This document shows positions 22,462 to 31,437 of a stretch of 36,666 nt of DNA, piece after piece. The stretch spans positions 1 through 36,666 of the forward strand of contig JAHIZT010000077.1 in assembly GCA_018814355.1 (NCBI GenBank), read 5' to 3'. The stretch comes from Candidatus Thermoplasmatota archaeon. Its GTDB lineage: Archaea > Thermoplasmatota > Thermoplasmata > UBA10834. The translations under genes and the position numbers were made by a program. Below the pieces are notes generated by a model. That model was not told the origin of the DNA and did no database searches. It saw only the letters and a program-made list of their open reading frames with translations. Position 1 is the first letter of the stretch; the number at the start of each line of letters is the position of its first letter.

Positions 22462-23235
22462 ATGCACGATAGTTTTGTTGCCATCCTCAGCAGCGGGAGT
22501 AGCGGCAACTCGGCTCTTGTCATGTCCAAAGACTCAGGAGTCCTCATAGACGCCGGGATATCGTGTCGCGAGCTCGAACGTAGGATGGCGTTGTTCGGCG
22601 CAGAGCCGACGCAAGTCGAGGCCGTAGTGCTCACACACGAACACACCGACCATGTCAGGAGCGCCAAGAGGTTCGGCGACGAATATGGTGTGCCCGTGTA
22701 CGGCACTCGAGGAACTCTGGCTCTCACACCGCTCGATGGCGTTGAGACCGTAACCTTTCCCGCAGGGAAGACCTTCACAATCGGTTCGCTGCATCTGAAA
22801 CCATTCAAGGTTCGTCATCTCGCGGCCGATCCGGTCGCATTTTCCATCAATGTCGGCTCGAAGAGAGTCAGCATCGCCTCTGACCTGGGATGCATCACAG
22901 CGAGCGTTGTGGACGAGATGAGCGATTCGGACCTCCTTATGATCGAAGCCAATTACGACGAGAAGATGCTCCTCGGAGGCAGTTATCCTGAATTCCTGAA
23001 GAGAGCGATAAGGGGGGACAATGGCCATCTGTCGAACGATGACGCGGGCAGGCTCTCGGCGAAGACAGCCACCTCAAGGACCAAGAAGGTCGTCCTGGTG
23101 CACTTGAGCAATGAGAACAACACGCCTGAGAGAGCGAGGGAGACTGTAGAGCAGAGCCTTAGACAATCGAAGCTGCAAACAGAAGTGAAGGTCACGGAAC
23201 ACGGAGCGGCGAACGGCCCATTCGCACTATCCTGA
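22462..23235 (+). CDS. Metallo-beta-lactamase fold hydrolase, YycJ/WalJ-like
   Basis: 257 residues. SSGSSGNSALVMS at the start is characteristic of the YycJ/WalJ branch. The metal motif is LTHEHTDHVRSAK (HxHxDH); later ligands are in FKVRHLAADP, IASDLGC and LVHLSNENNTPE. Bacterial relatives are linked to DNA or RNA 5'-exonuclease activity, so a nuclease or phosphodiesterase role is likely but not proven here. I chose ATG 22462 because the conserved domain begins there and a TATA box sits about 30 bases upstream. It overlaps the convergent GINS gene by nine bases at the 3' ends. Confidence 0.88.
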   Translation: MHDSFVAILSSGSSGNSALVMSKDSGVLIDAGISCRELERRMALFGAEPTQVEAVVLTHEHTDHVRSAKRFGDEYGVPVYGTRGTLALTPLDGVETVTFPAGKTFTIGSLHLKPFKVRHLAADPVAFSINVGSKRVSIASDLGCITASVVDEMSDSDLLMIEANYDEKMLLGGSYPEFLKRAIRGDNGHLSNDDAGRLSAKTATSRTKKVVLVHLSNENNTPERARETVEQSLRQSKLQTEVKVTEHGAANGPFALS

Positions 23236-23865
23236 GCCTATCACGCTTGCTTTGCCGTGTGAAACGAGTGTGTTCGCGATGCCCCTCGGAAGCGAGATGA
23301 TGTCCTCCTTCTTCAGCTTATAATCCTTGTCGACGCCCGCGAACGTCGGAAGGTCTTCAAGCACCCGAACAAGGACCAGTTCGTCCCTGGCCTTATCGCC
23401 GGTGTCTTCTGGATTCTTGTCCTCACACGCCTTTGCCGCCGGTGCTTCGGGCAGTTCCGTCACGTCCCTCGGCTGAGTGAATCTGGGCCCGAGCTCTTCG
23501 AAGTCTGCATTCGAATCTTTGTGCGCTCCGATAACGGATGTCAGGCTGGAGAAAAGAACCAACTCGTCGGGAGTCAGGTTTCCCGTGTCTGGATTGTCCC
23601 CAGCCACCTTCCTCAAGGCGAGAAGCGCGATCTTCCTCTGCCTTAGCTCGTATACCCTCTTCGACTTGTCGATGGCCTTCTTGAGCTGGTCGTTGAGCAT
23701 CATGCTGGCCTGGGACATCGGGTTCATGGCGATCTCGCGCTCGCTCTCCTTCCTCAGAGTCTTGATGTAGGCGCTCATCTTGTCATATAGGGCGGGATCG
23801 GCCTTTGTCAGCTGAGAGGACTTGTTCTCCTGTCTGAAAAGACCCATGATGTCCTCGTAGGTCAT
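23227..23865 (-). CDS. GINS-complex subunit, Gins51-like
   Basis: 212 residues. An N-terminal helical A domain (MTYEDIMGLFRQENKSS on through MLNDQLKKAIDKSKRVYELR) is followed by a Pro/Asp/Glu-rich linker at about 130-165 and a small beta B domain (VRVLEDLPTFAGVDKDYKLK, then SLPRGIANTLVSHGKASVI). That A-then-B order is the Gins51 (Sld5/Psf1-like) arrangement. GINS joins Cdc45/RecJ-like protein and MCM in the replicative helicase. The start at ATG 23865 follows a strong GAGAGGGGGGAT; longer starts at 23886 and 23898 would bury it. It faces away from DUF167. Confidence 0.82.
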   Translation of the reverse strand: MTYEDIMGLFRQENKSSQLTKADPALYDKMSAYIKTLRKESEREIAMNPMSQASMMLNDQLKKAIDKSKRVYELRQRKIALLALRKVAGDNPDTGNLTPDELVLFSSLTSVIGAHKDSNADFEELGPRFTQPRDVTELPEAPAAKACEDKNPEDTGDKARDELVLVRVLEDLPTFAGVDKDYKLKKEDIISLPRGIANTLVSHGKASVIGSG

Positions 23866-23987
23866 ATCCCCCCTCTCAGCGGCCATCAAATCAAGCATAC
23901 ATCATTAACGTATTTAGTGCTTGTGCGCTGCAGTCAGTGAAGCAGCAACTATTATGACAGCTTGTCATTACTGCCTGAGGACAAACG

Positions 23988-24290
23988 ATGGCCTCGACCA
24001 GCTTCTTGAGACCACTACGCTCGGGATGCGCACTCGTCGTGGACGCGTCTCCGGGAGCGCAGAAGACCGAGATCGTTGGAGTCAACGAGTGGCGAGGTAC
24101 GCTCCAGATCAAGATCGCTGCTGAACCAAGAGAGGGAGCGGCCAATGAAGAGCTAGTGAGATTCGTTGCTGAGAGGCTGGGCGTCCCGAAGGGGGCAATC
24201 AAGATCCTCAAAGGGCAGAAGTCCACTCACAAAGTGCTTCTGTTGCCTGTATCCGCTGAGAAAGCAGCCACTCTCGTGGAGCGTGATTGA
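23988..24290 (+). CDS. DUF167 (YggU) family protein
   Basis: 100 residues, the usual length. KIAAEPREGAANEELVRFVAERLGVPK is the hallmark segment, followed by IKILKGQKSTHKVLLL. Members are small alpha/beta proteins of uncertain function. Its stop codon directly abuts the GTG start of the Toprim gene, so they form a coupled pair. Confidence 0.9.
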   Translation: MASTSFLRPLRSGCALVVDASPGAQKTEIVGVNEWRGTLQIKIAAEPREGAANEELVRFVAERLGVPKGAIKILKGQKSTHKVLLLPVSAEKAATLVERD

Positions 24291-24683
24291 GTGCTCTCCG
24301 CTGAGGAACGACTTGAGCAGCTCGAGAAGTTGTTCGAAGAGCTGGAGGATCTCAGCGACGACGCTCCCGTGATTGTAGAAGGCGCTCGAGACGTGGCAGC
24401 GCTGAAGCGTCTGGGCATCACGAAGAATGTCATTGCCCTGCACAAGGGGGTTTCCATATTCTCGTTCTGCGAGGAACTCTCGCGAAGATCGAGGGCAGCC
24501 ATCGTACTCACTGACTGGGATAGGAGAGGCGGGATGCTAGCGAGAATGCTTAGGAACGGCCTGAAAGCGAACGGCGTCGAGGTCAATGATTACATCAGGA
24601 CTCGGATAGTGATCCTGTCGAAGAATGAGATCAAAGATATCGAGAGCTTGCCCACCTTCATTGAACGCCTGCGATCGATGTGA
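24291..24683 (+). CDS. Small Toprim-domain protein
   Basis: 130 residues, essentially one Toprim domain. The catalytic Glu lies in PVIVEGARDVAALKRLG (about residue 30) and the DxD motif in IVLTDWDRRGG (about 78-82). This resembles archaeal stand-alone Toprim proteins related to RNase M5 and to the DnaG Toprim core; such proteins may act on RNA or DNA, but the substrate is unknown. The start is GTG 24291, immediately after the TGA of DUF167 (TGAGTG), so translation is coupled. Confidence 0.85.
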   Translation: MLSAEERLEQLEKLFEELEDLSDDAPVIVEGARDVAALKRLGITKNVIALHKGVSIFSFCEELSRRSRAAIVLTDWDRRGGMLARMLRNGLKANGVEVNDYIRTRIVILSKNEIKDIESLPTFIERLRSM

Positions 24684-24755
24684 TCTGGGCAGGCCATGCA
24701 AGGGCAGCATGGTTGAAGGACAAATGATTTAGATTAGAAACTCAATGAAACGTGC

Positions 24756-26087
24756 ATGGCCCTCTCCGAGTGTTCTCTGGAGATGCTCCAGTACCTCAAG
24801 CTGAAGTCCGTCGACGAGCTTTTCAAGGACATACCGAGGGAAGTCAGGATCGACGGCCTCAGATTGCCGGACGGGCTGTCCGAGCTCGAGTTGAGACGCG
24901 AGCTCGAGACCATGATGGCTGTGAACAAGACGGCATCGTCTCAGCCGACATTCCTAGGCGCGGGGGTATACCATCACTTCATACCCGCTGCAGTTAGAAC
25001 GATAGCCTCCAGGGGCGAGTTCATCACCTCATATACTCCATATCAACCAGAGATCAGCCAAGGGATGCTCCAGTCGCTCTTCGAGTACCAGTCGTTCATG
25101 GCCGAGCTCACTGCCATGGACGTCGTCAACTCGAGCATGTACGACGCATCGACAGCACTCGGTGAAGCGGTTCTAATGAGCCACAGGATCTCAGGCGGGG
25201 ACACTTTCCTAATGAGCAGGGCCGTGAGCCCCGAGAAGAAGGATGTAGCGAGAACCTATGCCAGGGGAGCGGACATCAAGATTGTAGATGTCATGTACGA
25301 TCCGCATACGGGTCAGGTCGATCTCGCTGACCTGAAATCGAAGGTCAAGAACAACATCACAGGGTTCTATTTCGAAACGCCCAATTTCCTGGGGCCAATC
25401 GAGACGCAAGCTCATGAGATACGCGGGATGCTCGGCGACAAAACCATGGTCGTTGGGGTGAACCCGATGTCTCTTACGCTCCTCAGGCCGCCAGGAGACG
25501 TGGGCGCGGACATCGTCATCGGTGACGCCCAGGCCTTCGGAACACCCATGAACCTCGGAGGCCCGATGATTGGCATATTCGGATGCAAATCGGAACATGT
25601 GAGGAAGATGCCCGGCAGGATCATCGGCCTCACGAATGATATAGACGGCAAGCGCGCCTACTGCATGACCCTTCAGACAAGGGAGCAGCACATACGCAGG
25701 AGCAAGGCGACCTCGAACATCTGCACGAACGAGGCGTTGGTGGCTCTGACCGCAGCCGCATATCTATCTATCGTGGGGAAGTCAGGATTGAGAGAGATAG
25801 CGGCGAAGAACGTGGAGAACATGCACTCGCTCGCGACCAGGATCAACTCGGTCAAGGGCTTCAAGGCGCCTCACTTCAGATCGGCGCACTTCAACGAGTT
25901 CGTTGTCTCATCCGACCTCAACTCAGACAGGGTCCACAAAGAACTTCTCGCAAAGGGAGTTCACGGAGGCCTTGTTCTGGACAGATTCTTCCCAGAGCTG
26001 AAGCACTCCGCGCTGTACGCGACGACCGAAATGCACACAAAGGCGGACCACGACCAGCTGATCGCCGGCCTGGAGGCTGTCAGATGA
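24756..26087 (+). CDS. gcvPA: Glycine dehydrogenase (decarboxylating) subunit 1
   Basis: 443 residues, the N-terminal half-protein of the split archaeal and bacterial P-protein. MLQYLKLKSVDELFKDIP at the start and FLGAGVYHHFIPAAVRTI, YTPYQPEISQGMLQ and NSSMYDASTALGEA are diagnostic. With GcvPB it decarboxylates glycine and passes the aminomethyl group to GcvH. ATG 24756 is preceded by an AT-rich promoter-like segment (ATGATTTAGATTAG). It overlaps gcvPB by four bases (ATGA). gcvH, gcvT and the lipoamide dehydrogenase are not in the window. Confidence 0.96.
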   Translation: MALSECSLEMLQYLKLKSVDELFKDIPREVRIDGLRLPDGLSELELRRELETMMAVNKTASSQPTFLGAGVYHHFIPAAVRTIASRGEFITSYTPYQPEISQGMLQSLFEYQSFMAELTAMDVVNSSMYDASTALGEAVLMSHRISGGDTFLMSRAVSPEKKDVARTYARGADIKIVDVMYDPHTGQVDLADLKSKVKNNITGFYFETPNFLGPIETQAHEIRGMLGDKTMVVGVNPMSLTLLRPPGDVGADIVIGDAQAFGTPMNLGGPMIGIFGCKSEHVRKMPGRIIGLTNDIDGKRAYCMTLQTREQHIRRSKATSNICTNEALVALTAAAYLSIVGKSGLREIAAKNVENMHSLATRINSVKGFKAPHFRSAHFNEFVVSSDLNSDRVHKELLAKGVHGGLVLDRFFPELKHSALYATTEMHTKADHDQLIAGLEAVR

Positions 26088-27553
26088 CCTACCACCAAGC
26101 GGTCCACGAGGTCCCAATCATATTCGAGAACTGCGAGCGGCCGACGACTGCAGATAAGTTCGATCCCACCCTTGGCGGGAAGCTCCCTGAGGAGATCGTG
26201 AGGAAGGAACTCAACCTTCCGGACCTTCCGGAGAGGGATGTCGTGAAGCATTTCATCAACCTCTCACAGATGAACTTCGGAGTCGACAACGGATTCTATC
26301 CGCTGGGCTCGTGCACCATGAAGTACAATCCGAAAGTGTGCGATGAGATTGTCTCGATGAGGACGGTCACCGACATCCACCCGCTCCAGGACCCATCGAC
26401 AATACAAGGCGCCCTGAAGCTGATGTACGAGCTCGAGCAGATGCTGTGCGAGATCGGAGGAGTCGACACGGTCACGCTTCAGCCTGCCGCGGGAGCCCAT
26501 GGCGAGTTCACGGGCATACATCTCGTGAAAGCATACCACGAGGCGAACGGGGAGACCAGGAAGGAGGTCATACTCCCTGATACTGCTCACGGGACCAATC
26601 CAGCGAGCGCAGCGATGGTCGGCTACGACGTCCTCGACCTGCCTTCCAAGGAGGGATGCGTTGATGTCGAGGCGCTCAAGGCGGCCGTGTCCAAGGACAC
26701 CGCAGCGTTCATGCTGACGAACCCGAACACCCTCGGCCTGTTCGAGAAGAACGTAAGGGAGATTGCAGGCATACTTCACGATGCGGGAGCGCTCCTGTAC
26801 TACGACGGCGCGAACCTGAACGCCATCATGGGCAAGACATCACCTGGAAAGATGGATTTCGACATCGTCCACTTTAACCTGCACAAGACTTTTGCGACTC
26901 CTCACGGCGGGGGCGGTCCCGGCGCGGGGCCGGTCGGAGTCAAGAAGAAGCTGGAGGAATTCCTGCCCGTCCCGAGAATCGTCGAAAACAAAGGAACCTA
27001 CTCGCTGGACAGCAACAAGCCAAAGAGCATAGGCAAGGTGAGGGCTTTCTTCGGCAACTACGCAGTCCTTGTCAGAGCCTATGCTTACATCAAGATGCAG
27101 GGGGGCAAGGGGCTTGTATCGGTGTCGGAGAACGCGGTCCTCAACTCCAACTACCTGAAGGAGAGGCTGAAGGGCAGCTTCGAGCTACCCTATGATCCGC
27201 TCCGGAAGCACGAGTTCGTCCTGAGCGGGAGACCTCTGAAAGCGAAGGGGCTCAGGACCCTGGACTTCGCGAAGAGGCTGCTCGACTACGGTTTCCACGC
27301 TCCGACGATCTACTTCCCCATCATCGTGGACGAGGCCATCATGATCGAGCCCACCGAGACGGAATCCAGAGAGACACTGGACGCATTCGCCGATGCGTGC
27401 GAGGCAATCCTGAAAGAGGATCCCGAGCTCCTGCACTCTGCACCCCGGAATACTACCAGAAGAAGGCTTGACGAGGCGAAGGCCGCGAGGGACATGATCT
27501 TCAGCTGGCGCGCCTACGAGAAGAAGCTCCAGGGCGGGACCGGCGGGCAGTAG
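26084..27553 (+). CDS. gcvPB: Glycine dehydrogenase (decarboxylating) subunit 2
   Basis: 489 residues, carrying the PLP site of the P-protein. YPLGSCTMKYNPKVCDE, PAAGAHGEFTGI, DTAHGTNPASAAMVGYDV and the Schiff-base lysine in HFNLHKTFATPHGGGGPGAG (about Lys268) are all intact. It starts inside the gcvPA stop, so equal amounts of the two subunits are likely made. Ends TAG, four bases from the convergent RAM-domain gene. Confidence 0.96.
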   Translation: MTYHQAVHEVPIIFENCERPTTADKFDPTLGGKLPEEIVRKELNLPDLPERDVVKHFINLSQMNFGVDNGFYPLGSCTMKYNPKVCDEIVSMRTVTDIHPLQDPSTIQGALKLMYELEQMLCEIGGVDTVTLQPAAGAHGEFTGIHLVKAYHEANGETRKEVILPDTAHGTNPASAAMVGYDVLDLPSKEGCVDVEALKAAVSKDTAAFMLTNPNTLGLFEKNVREIAGILHDAGALLYYDGANLNAIMGKTSPGKMDFDIVHFNLHKTFATPHGGGGPGAGPVGVKKKLEEFLPVPRIVENKGTYSLDSNKPKSIGKVRAFFGNYAVLVRAYAYIKMQGGKGLVSVSENAVLNSNYLKERLKGSFELPYDPLRKHEFVLSGRPLKAKGLRTLDFAKRLLDYGFHAPTIYFPIIVDEAIMIEPTETESRETLDAFADACEAILKEDPELLHSAPRNTTRRRLDEAKAARDMIFSWRAYEKKLQGGTGGQ

Positions 27554-27556
27554 ACA

Positions 27557-27805
27557 TCAGCGCTTGAACTGGGCGCTGATGAGCGTCCTGGTGCTGGTCA
27601 CACCGGGTATCGTGCGTATCTTGCCAAGGACATCGTCGCAAAGGACATCGTAGTCCTTGGTCTCCATGCGGACTATCATGTCGAACTGGCCGAACAGCTG
27701 GTGTACCTCCGAGAGACCTGGCACCTTGCGCAGATGCTCAAGGACCGAACCCTCCTTGCCTGTTGCGGTGGTTATCAATACGTAGGCCACGACCAGCTGA
27801 ATCAC
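27557..27805 (-). CDS. Stand-alone Lrp/AsnC ligand-binding (RAM) domain protein
   Basis: About 82 residues covering only the RAM domain: AYVLITTATGKEGSVLEHLR, VHQLFGQFDMIVRMETKDYD, IPGVTSTRTLI. There is no helix-turn-helix. Such small RAM proteins form oligomers that bind amino acids and may modulate full-length Lrp proteins. Location convergent to gcvPAB hints at glycine or amino acid sensing, which is inference. The start is uncertain: GTG 27805 or GTG 27790, the latter about 11 bases after AGGTGA. Confidence 0.85.
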   Translation of the reverse strand: MIQLVVAYVLITTATGKEGSVLEHLRKVPGLSEVHQLFGQFDMIVRMETKDYDVLCDDVLGKIRTIPGVTSTRTLISAQFKR

Positions 27806-27885
27806 CTGAATTGGCCTGTAACGTGCTTCTGCCCTACTTATAACCTATCGGAGCGGGCCAGCTGGAAAAATACGATGTGAATGAT

Positions 27886-27893
27886 TATTTATG
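27886..27893 (+). promoter_or_regulatory. TATA box ahead of thymidylate kinase
   Basis: TATTTATG-like element (within TTATTTATG) 28-35 bases upstream of ATG 27921, which lacks a clear ribosome-binding site; predicts a leaderless message. Confidence 0.4.
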
Positions 27894-27920
27894 CTCATCC
27901 CCCAATCCGAGAACGACCGC

Positions 27921-28517
27921 ATGACAGGCTTCGTTGTGTTCGAGGGCATAGATGGCTGCGGGAAGTCATCCGTTGCTAGACTCGTTGCCGAAAGGATCGG
28001 CAAGCGGGCCGTGCTCACTAGAGAGCCGACCGAATCTTGGATAGGGAAGGCTGTCAGGAAAGGCGACAAGCACAAGGTCAGCCCCTACACGGACGCACTC
28101 CTGTTCATGGCAGATAGGGCTCAGCATTCCATCTGGATCTCCGAGCAGCTCAAGAAGGGGAAGCTGGTGCTCTCCGACAGATACTATCATTCTACGGTGG
28201 CGTACCAGGCGGCCTACTTGAAGGACAAGTTCGACGGGGACGCATTCAAGTGGCTTCTTGAGGCTAATGAGAGGATATCGCTACATCCCGAACTGACGGT
28301 ACTTCTGGTCATATCTCCGGAGTCCGCCCTTGAGCGCATCAGAGGCACTAGATCCAAACTATCTCGGTTCGAGAAGCTGGACTTCCTGAGGGAAGTCCAC
28401 AGCAACTACCTGAAGCTCGCGCGGCAGGACCGTTCAATCGTCAAGGTCGATGCCAAGAAGGACCTCGGGTCAGTCGTCGAGAAGGTACTCCAAGAAATCA
28501 AGAAGAGGAAGCTTTAA
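27921..28517 (+). CDS. tmk: Thymidylate kinase
   Basis: 198 residues. The P-loop FEGIDGCGKSSVA is at about 7-19, followed by LTREPTESWIG, the DRYYHSTVAYQ motif and a lid region. It phosphorylates dTMP to dTDP. I chose ATG 27921 because the fold starts there (MTGFVVFEGID) and a TATA box overlaps the upstream ATG at 27891. Downstream, coaBC starts 16 bases later, so the tmk-coaBC-PoK genes may be one transcript. Confidence 0.93.
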   Translation: MTGFVVFEGIDGCGKSSVARLVAERIGKRAVLTREPTESWIGKAVRKGDKHKVSPYTDALLFMADRAQHSIWISEQLKKGKLVLSDRYYHSTVAYQAAYLKDKFDGDAFKWLLEANERISLHPELTVLLVISPESALERIRGTRSKLSRFEKLDFLREVHSNYLKLARQDRSIVKVDAKKDLGSVVEKVLQEIKKRKL

Positions 28518-28533
28518 GCGTATAGGAAATCTC

Positions 28534-29739
28534 ATGAGTGATGCAATGCACCCAGCAGACCATCTGAGGGGATCCAAGAGCGACAGGCTCAAGGGACGCA
28601 AGATCGTCCTAGGCGTCACGGGCAGCATCGCTGCCGTGGAGACCGTGAAGCTCTGCAGAGAGCTGATCAGGAACGGAGCGGAAGTCCATGCCGTGATGTC
28701 GAAGGACGCGCGGGTCATCGTCCACCCGTGGGCACTCGAGTTCGCGACGGGCAGACCCGTCATCACTCAGATAGACGGCGGGGTCCAGCATGTCGTGCTG
28801 TGCGGAGACGTGCCGGACAGAGCCGACCTGCTTCTCATAGCCCCTGCGACGGCCAACACGATCTCGAAGATGGCATACGGGATCGATGATACTCCGGTCA
28901 CAACGATGGCGACCACGGCGATCGGAGGCGAGATGCCGGTCATGGTCGTGCCTGCGATGCACGGATCGATGATGGCCCACAAGATCGTGAACGATAACAT
29001 CAGGAAGCTCGAGAAGCTGGGAGTGATTTTCCTTAAGTCGAAGATGGAGGAGTCAAAGGTGAAGATGCCCTCCATAGACTACATCGTCTCTTCAGTCATA
29101 GCAGCCATCGGGAAACGGGACCTCGTTGGAAGAAAAGTGCTCGTGATCGCCGGGGCGACCGAGGAGCCCATTGACGATATCCGAGTGGTCACGAACAATA
29201 GCTCAGGCGAGACGGGAGTGGAACTCGCGAGGGCTGCTCACGAGAGGGGCGCTAATGTTGAGCTCTGGATGGGCAGATGCGACACCGGACTCCCGGAGCA
29301 TATCGACACCGTCCGGTTCTCCTCCTTCAACGACCTGTCCAAGCTGCTGAAGGGCAGGAGATTCGACATCGTGTTCTTCCCAGCAGCAGTCTCGGACTAC
29401 TCCCCAGCCAAGATGCTAGGGAAGATCCCTTCCACCGAGAAGAGCCTGACGCTCGTGCTCAGGAGGAACCCGAAGCTCATAGACACCATCAAGGCCAAAC
29501 TGGTAGTTGGATTCAAGGCTCAGGCGCGCGTGAACGATGAAGAGCTGGTCAAGGATGCATTGGCCCTCATCAGGCGCTCGAAATGTCACCTAGTCGTAGC
29601 CAACAAGGTCGAGAACGTCAAGAGGGGGAAGACGCATGTTGTGCTGGTCAAGAAGGACGTGGAACCAGAGCACCTCGAGGGCACCAAGCTCCAGGTAGCC
29701 GACATGATCATAGACAAGGTCGTCAGGATGATTGAATGA
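28534..29739 (+). CDS. coaBC: Bifunctional phosphopantothenoylcysteine decarboxylase/synthase
   Basis: About 401 residues. The N-terminal flavoprotein decarboxylase (CoaC) half shows KIVLGVTGSIAAVETVKLCR, the active-site-like histidine in VIVHPWALEFATG and PAMHGSMM. The C-terminal synthase (CoaB) half begins GRKVLVIAGATEEPIDDIR, with NNSSGETGVELARAA and FFPAAVSDYSPAKM. It joins 4'-phosphopantothenate to cysteine and decarboxylates the product on the way to CoA. The CoaB loop reads GATEEPID where many have GPTxEPID. ATG 28534 follows AGGAAA by six bases. It overlaps the pantoate kinase gene by ATGA. Confidence 0.93.
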   Translation: MSDAMHPADHLRGSKSDRLKGRKIVLGVTGSIAAVETVKLCRELIRNGAEVHAVMSKDARVIVHPWALEFATGRPVITQIDGGVQHVVLCGDVPDRADLLLIAPATANTISKMAYGIDDTPVTTMATTAIGGEMPVMVVPAMHGSMMAHKIVNDNIRKLEKLGVIFLKSKMEESKVKMPSIDYIVSSVIAAIGKRDLVGRKVLVIAGATEEPIDDIRVVTNNSSGETGVELARAAHERGANVELWMGRCDTGLPEHIDTVRFSSFNDLSKLLKGRRFDIVFFPAAVSDYSPAKMLGKIPSTEKSLTLVLRRNPKLIDTIKAKLVVGFKAQARVNDEELVKDALALIRRSKCHLVVANKVENVKRGKTHVVLVKKDVEPEHLEGTKLQVADMIIDKVVRMIE

Positions 29740-30596
29740 TTGCCAAGGCGTTCTGCCCTGGGCACATTACCGGTTTCTTCCAGATATGCGAGGTAGAGGA
29801 TTTGCTGTCGACTGGCTCTAGAGGGGCGGGGCTCTGCCTCTCATTGGGAGCTACTTCGAAGGTCTGGGTATCCCATTCACGAAGGCAAGCCATCGAAGTC
29901 CTGATCGATGGCAAGAAGTCGAAGGCAGAGGTAACCAGGACTGCTCTTCGGTATTTGCTGGGTAAGGACAAACTCAAGATCGAAGTCTCCACTAATTTGG
30001 ACCTGCCACAGAGCCAAGGATTTGGCATGAGCGCTGCAGGTGCTCTCTCCGCGTCGCTGGCACTCGCAGAGGTCCTGGGAAGGAAGAGGCAGGAAGCTTT
30101 CGAGGCAGCACACATCGCGGAGATCATGTGCAAGTGCGGGCTCGGAGATGTTTCAGCAATCCACAAGGGCGGCATAACGATCCGGAAGAAGCCTGGGCTA
30201 CCCCCGATCGGCGATGTGCTACGGATCGATGGCACGCCGGAGGTCGTCCTGGCAGTTGTCGGAAAGAGGTTGCTCACCAAGAGCGTACTCACAGACCCGG
30301 CGAAGCGGGAGGCAATCAACGAGAACGGTTCCAAGAGAGTTGATGAGCTTATGGGAAATCCCACGGTGGAGAAACTGATGGAGTTGTCCGCCTCGTTCGC
30401 GGTTGAATCGGGCCTGGTATCGAAGCGGATAACGGAGGCAATGGACGCTGCCTCCAAGCTGGGAATGGCGAGCATGTCGATGCTTGGCAGCTCCGTGTTT
30501 GCGATCGGAGACAAGAAGGGACTCGCGACTGTCCTATCAGATTACGGCGAGGTCTGGGTCTGCAGGGTGGATGTCAAAGGGCCTCATATGATCTAG
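29736..30596 (+). CDS. Pantoate kinase (archaeal GHMP kinase)
   Basis: 286 residues. AFCPGHITGFFQICEVED at the start and the GHMP phosphate loop SQGFGMSAAGALSASLALAE are diagnostic of archaeal pantoate kinase, as is GLGDVSAIHKGGITIRKKPG. In archaea this enzyme phosphorylates pantoate before phosphopantothenate synthetase acts, replacing bacterial PanC/CoaA. Overlap with coaBC ties it to CoA synthesis; phosphopantothenate synthetase itself is not in the window. Stop is TAG. Confidence 0.9.
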   Translation: MIAKAFCPGHITGFFQICEVEDLLSTGSRGAGLCLSLGATSKVWVSHSRRQAIEVLIDGKKSKAEVTRTALRYLLGKDKLKIEVSTNLDLPQSQGFGMSAAGALSASLALAEVLGRKRQEAFEAAHIAEIMCKCGLGDVSAIHKGGITIRKKPGLPPIGDVLRIDGTPEVVLAVVGKRLLTKSVLTDPAKREAINENGSKRVDELMGNPTVEKLMELSASFAVESGLVSKRITEAMDAASKLGMASMSMLGSSVFAIGDKKGLATVLSDYGEVWVCRVDVKGPHMI

Positions 30597-30664
30597 CCCC
30601 GCAGGTACCTAGGATCGCCCTCGACATGCAAATGTAAAATACGCGCAAAGTCATTGGACCGTTG

Positions 30665-31126
30665 ATGGTAGAGGGGGGTTCGGAGACGGAGGAAACAACA
30701 TCTGAGTCCTGGGACGTTCGGACCCATGGTCTCGAGCAACTCAAGGAACTCAACGCCATGGAACGGAACCAAGACCGAAGCTACTGGGCGTCCAGCGCAA
30801 TTTTCGTGGCCGCGAGCGCTATACTCGCAGTCGTCTTCTTCCAGCAGGAGGAACACTATCTGGCGAGGTCGGCCATTGGGGCACTGGGGCTATTGACCAC
30901 GGCAGTCTGGCTCTTGATTGCGCTACGTTCGCATCAGTTCGAGACGCTGTGGATGAAGAGGGCGGAGGCGCTCGAGGAGAAGCTAGGGGTGGATCCGAAG
31001 TACAGGATATGGGGAGAGAGACCAAAGGGGTTCTCTAGCTGGCACTCGATGCTATTGGCAATGGGCGGATTCGTCGCATTCTGGGTGGTCGGGGCGGCGT
31101 TTGCCGTCTGGAACCTCTTGGACTGA
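30665..31126 (+). CDS. Small membrane protein of unknown function, three spans
   Basis: About 153 residues. An acidic start is followed by two adjacent spans (YWASSAIFVAASAILAVVFF and ARSAIGALGLLTTAVWLLIA), a charged helical segment WMKRAEALEEKLG, then a third span near the C-terminus. The layout resembles RipA-like small octameric membrane proteins, but the match is only by shape. ATG 30665 is preceded by CATTGGACCGTTG without a clear ribosome-binding site; a TTG at 30662 is in frame. It is convergent with DUF357, seven bases apart. Confidence 0.7.
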   Translation: MVEGGSETEETTSESWDVRTHGLEQLKELNAMERNQDRSYWASSAIFVAASAILAVVFFQQEEHYLARSAIGALGLLTTAVWLLIALRSHQFETLWMKRAEALEEKLGVDPKYRIWGERPKGFSSWHSMLLAMGGFVAFWVVGAAFAVWNLLD

Positions 31127-31132
31127 GGCCGG

Positions 31133-31435
31133 TCACTCGAACAGCGTGAACAGCCTGTCGTCTCCGCCCACGTCGAACAGTCCTATCCTGGCGCCACTGT
31201 CCAGCCATCCATGGGCGTAGTTGATGCACGCAAATGCGTTCACGAGGTCTCCCTTGTGCGAGAAGTCCTTGGCGTCCTCGAAATACGCCTTGGCCATCTT
31301 GAGGAAATCATCTGCGAGTTTTCTGTTGAATGACTTCTCTGGCGCAGCGATCTTCAACTTACCCAGAGCTTCTGAGGTCAGAGCGATGTACCGTTCGACC
31401 CTTTCCTCCGTCATCATGACGCCCTTAGAGGCCAT
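31133..31435 (-). CDS. DUF357 family protein
   Basis: 100 residues of helical type. The conserved DUF357 signature is clear at the C-terminus: YFEDAKDFSHKGDLVNAFAC, then INYAHGWLDSGARIGLFDVGGDDRLFTL. The family is archaeal and its role is unknown. ATG 31435 follows AAGGATG, two bases after the HerA stop, so it is co-transcribed with HerA. Confidence 0.9.
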   Translation of the reverse strand: MASKGVMMTEERVERYIALTSEALGKLKIAAPEKSFNRKLADDFLKMAKAYFEDAKDFSHKGDLVNAFACINYAHGWLDSGARIGLFDVGGDDRLFTLFE

Positions 31436-31437
31436 GT

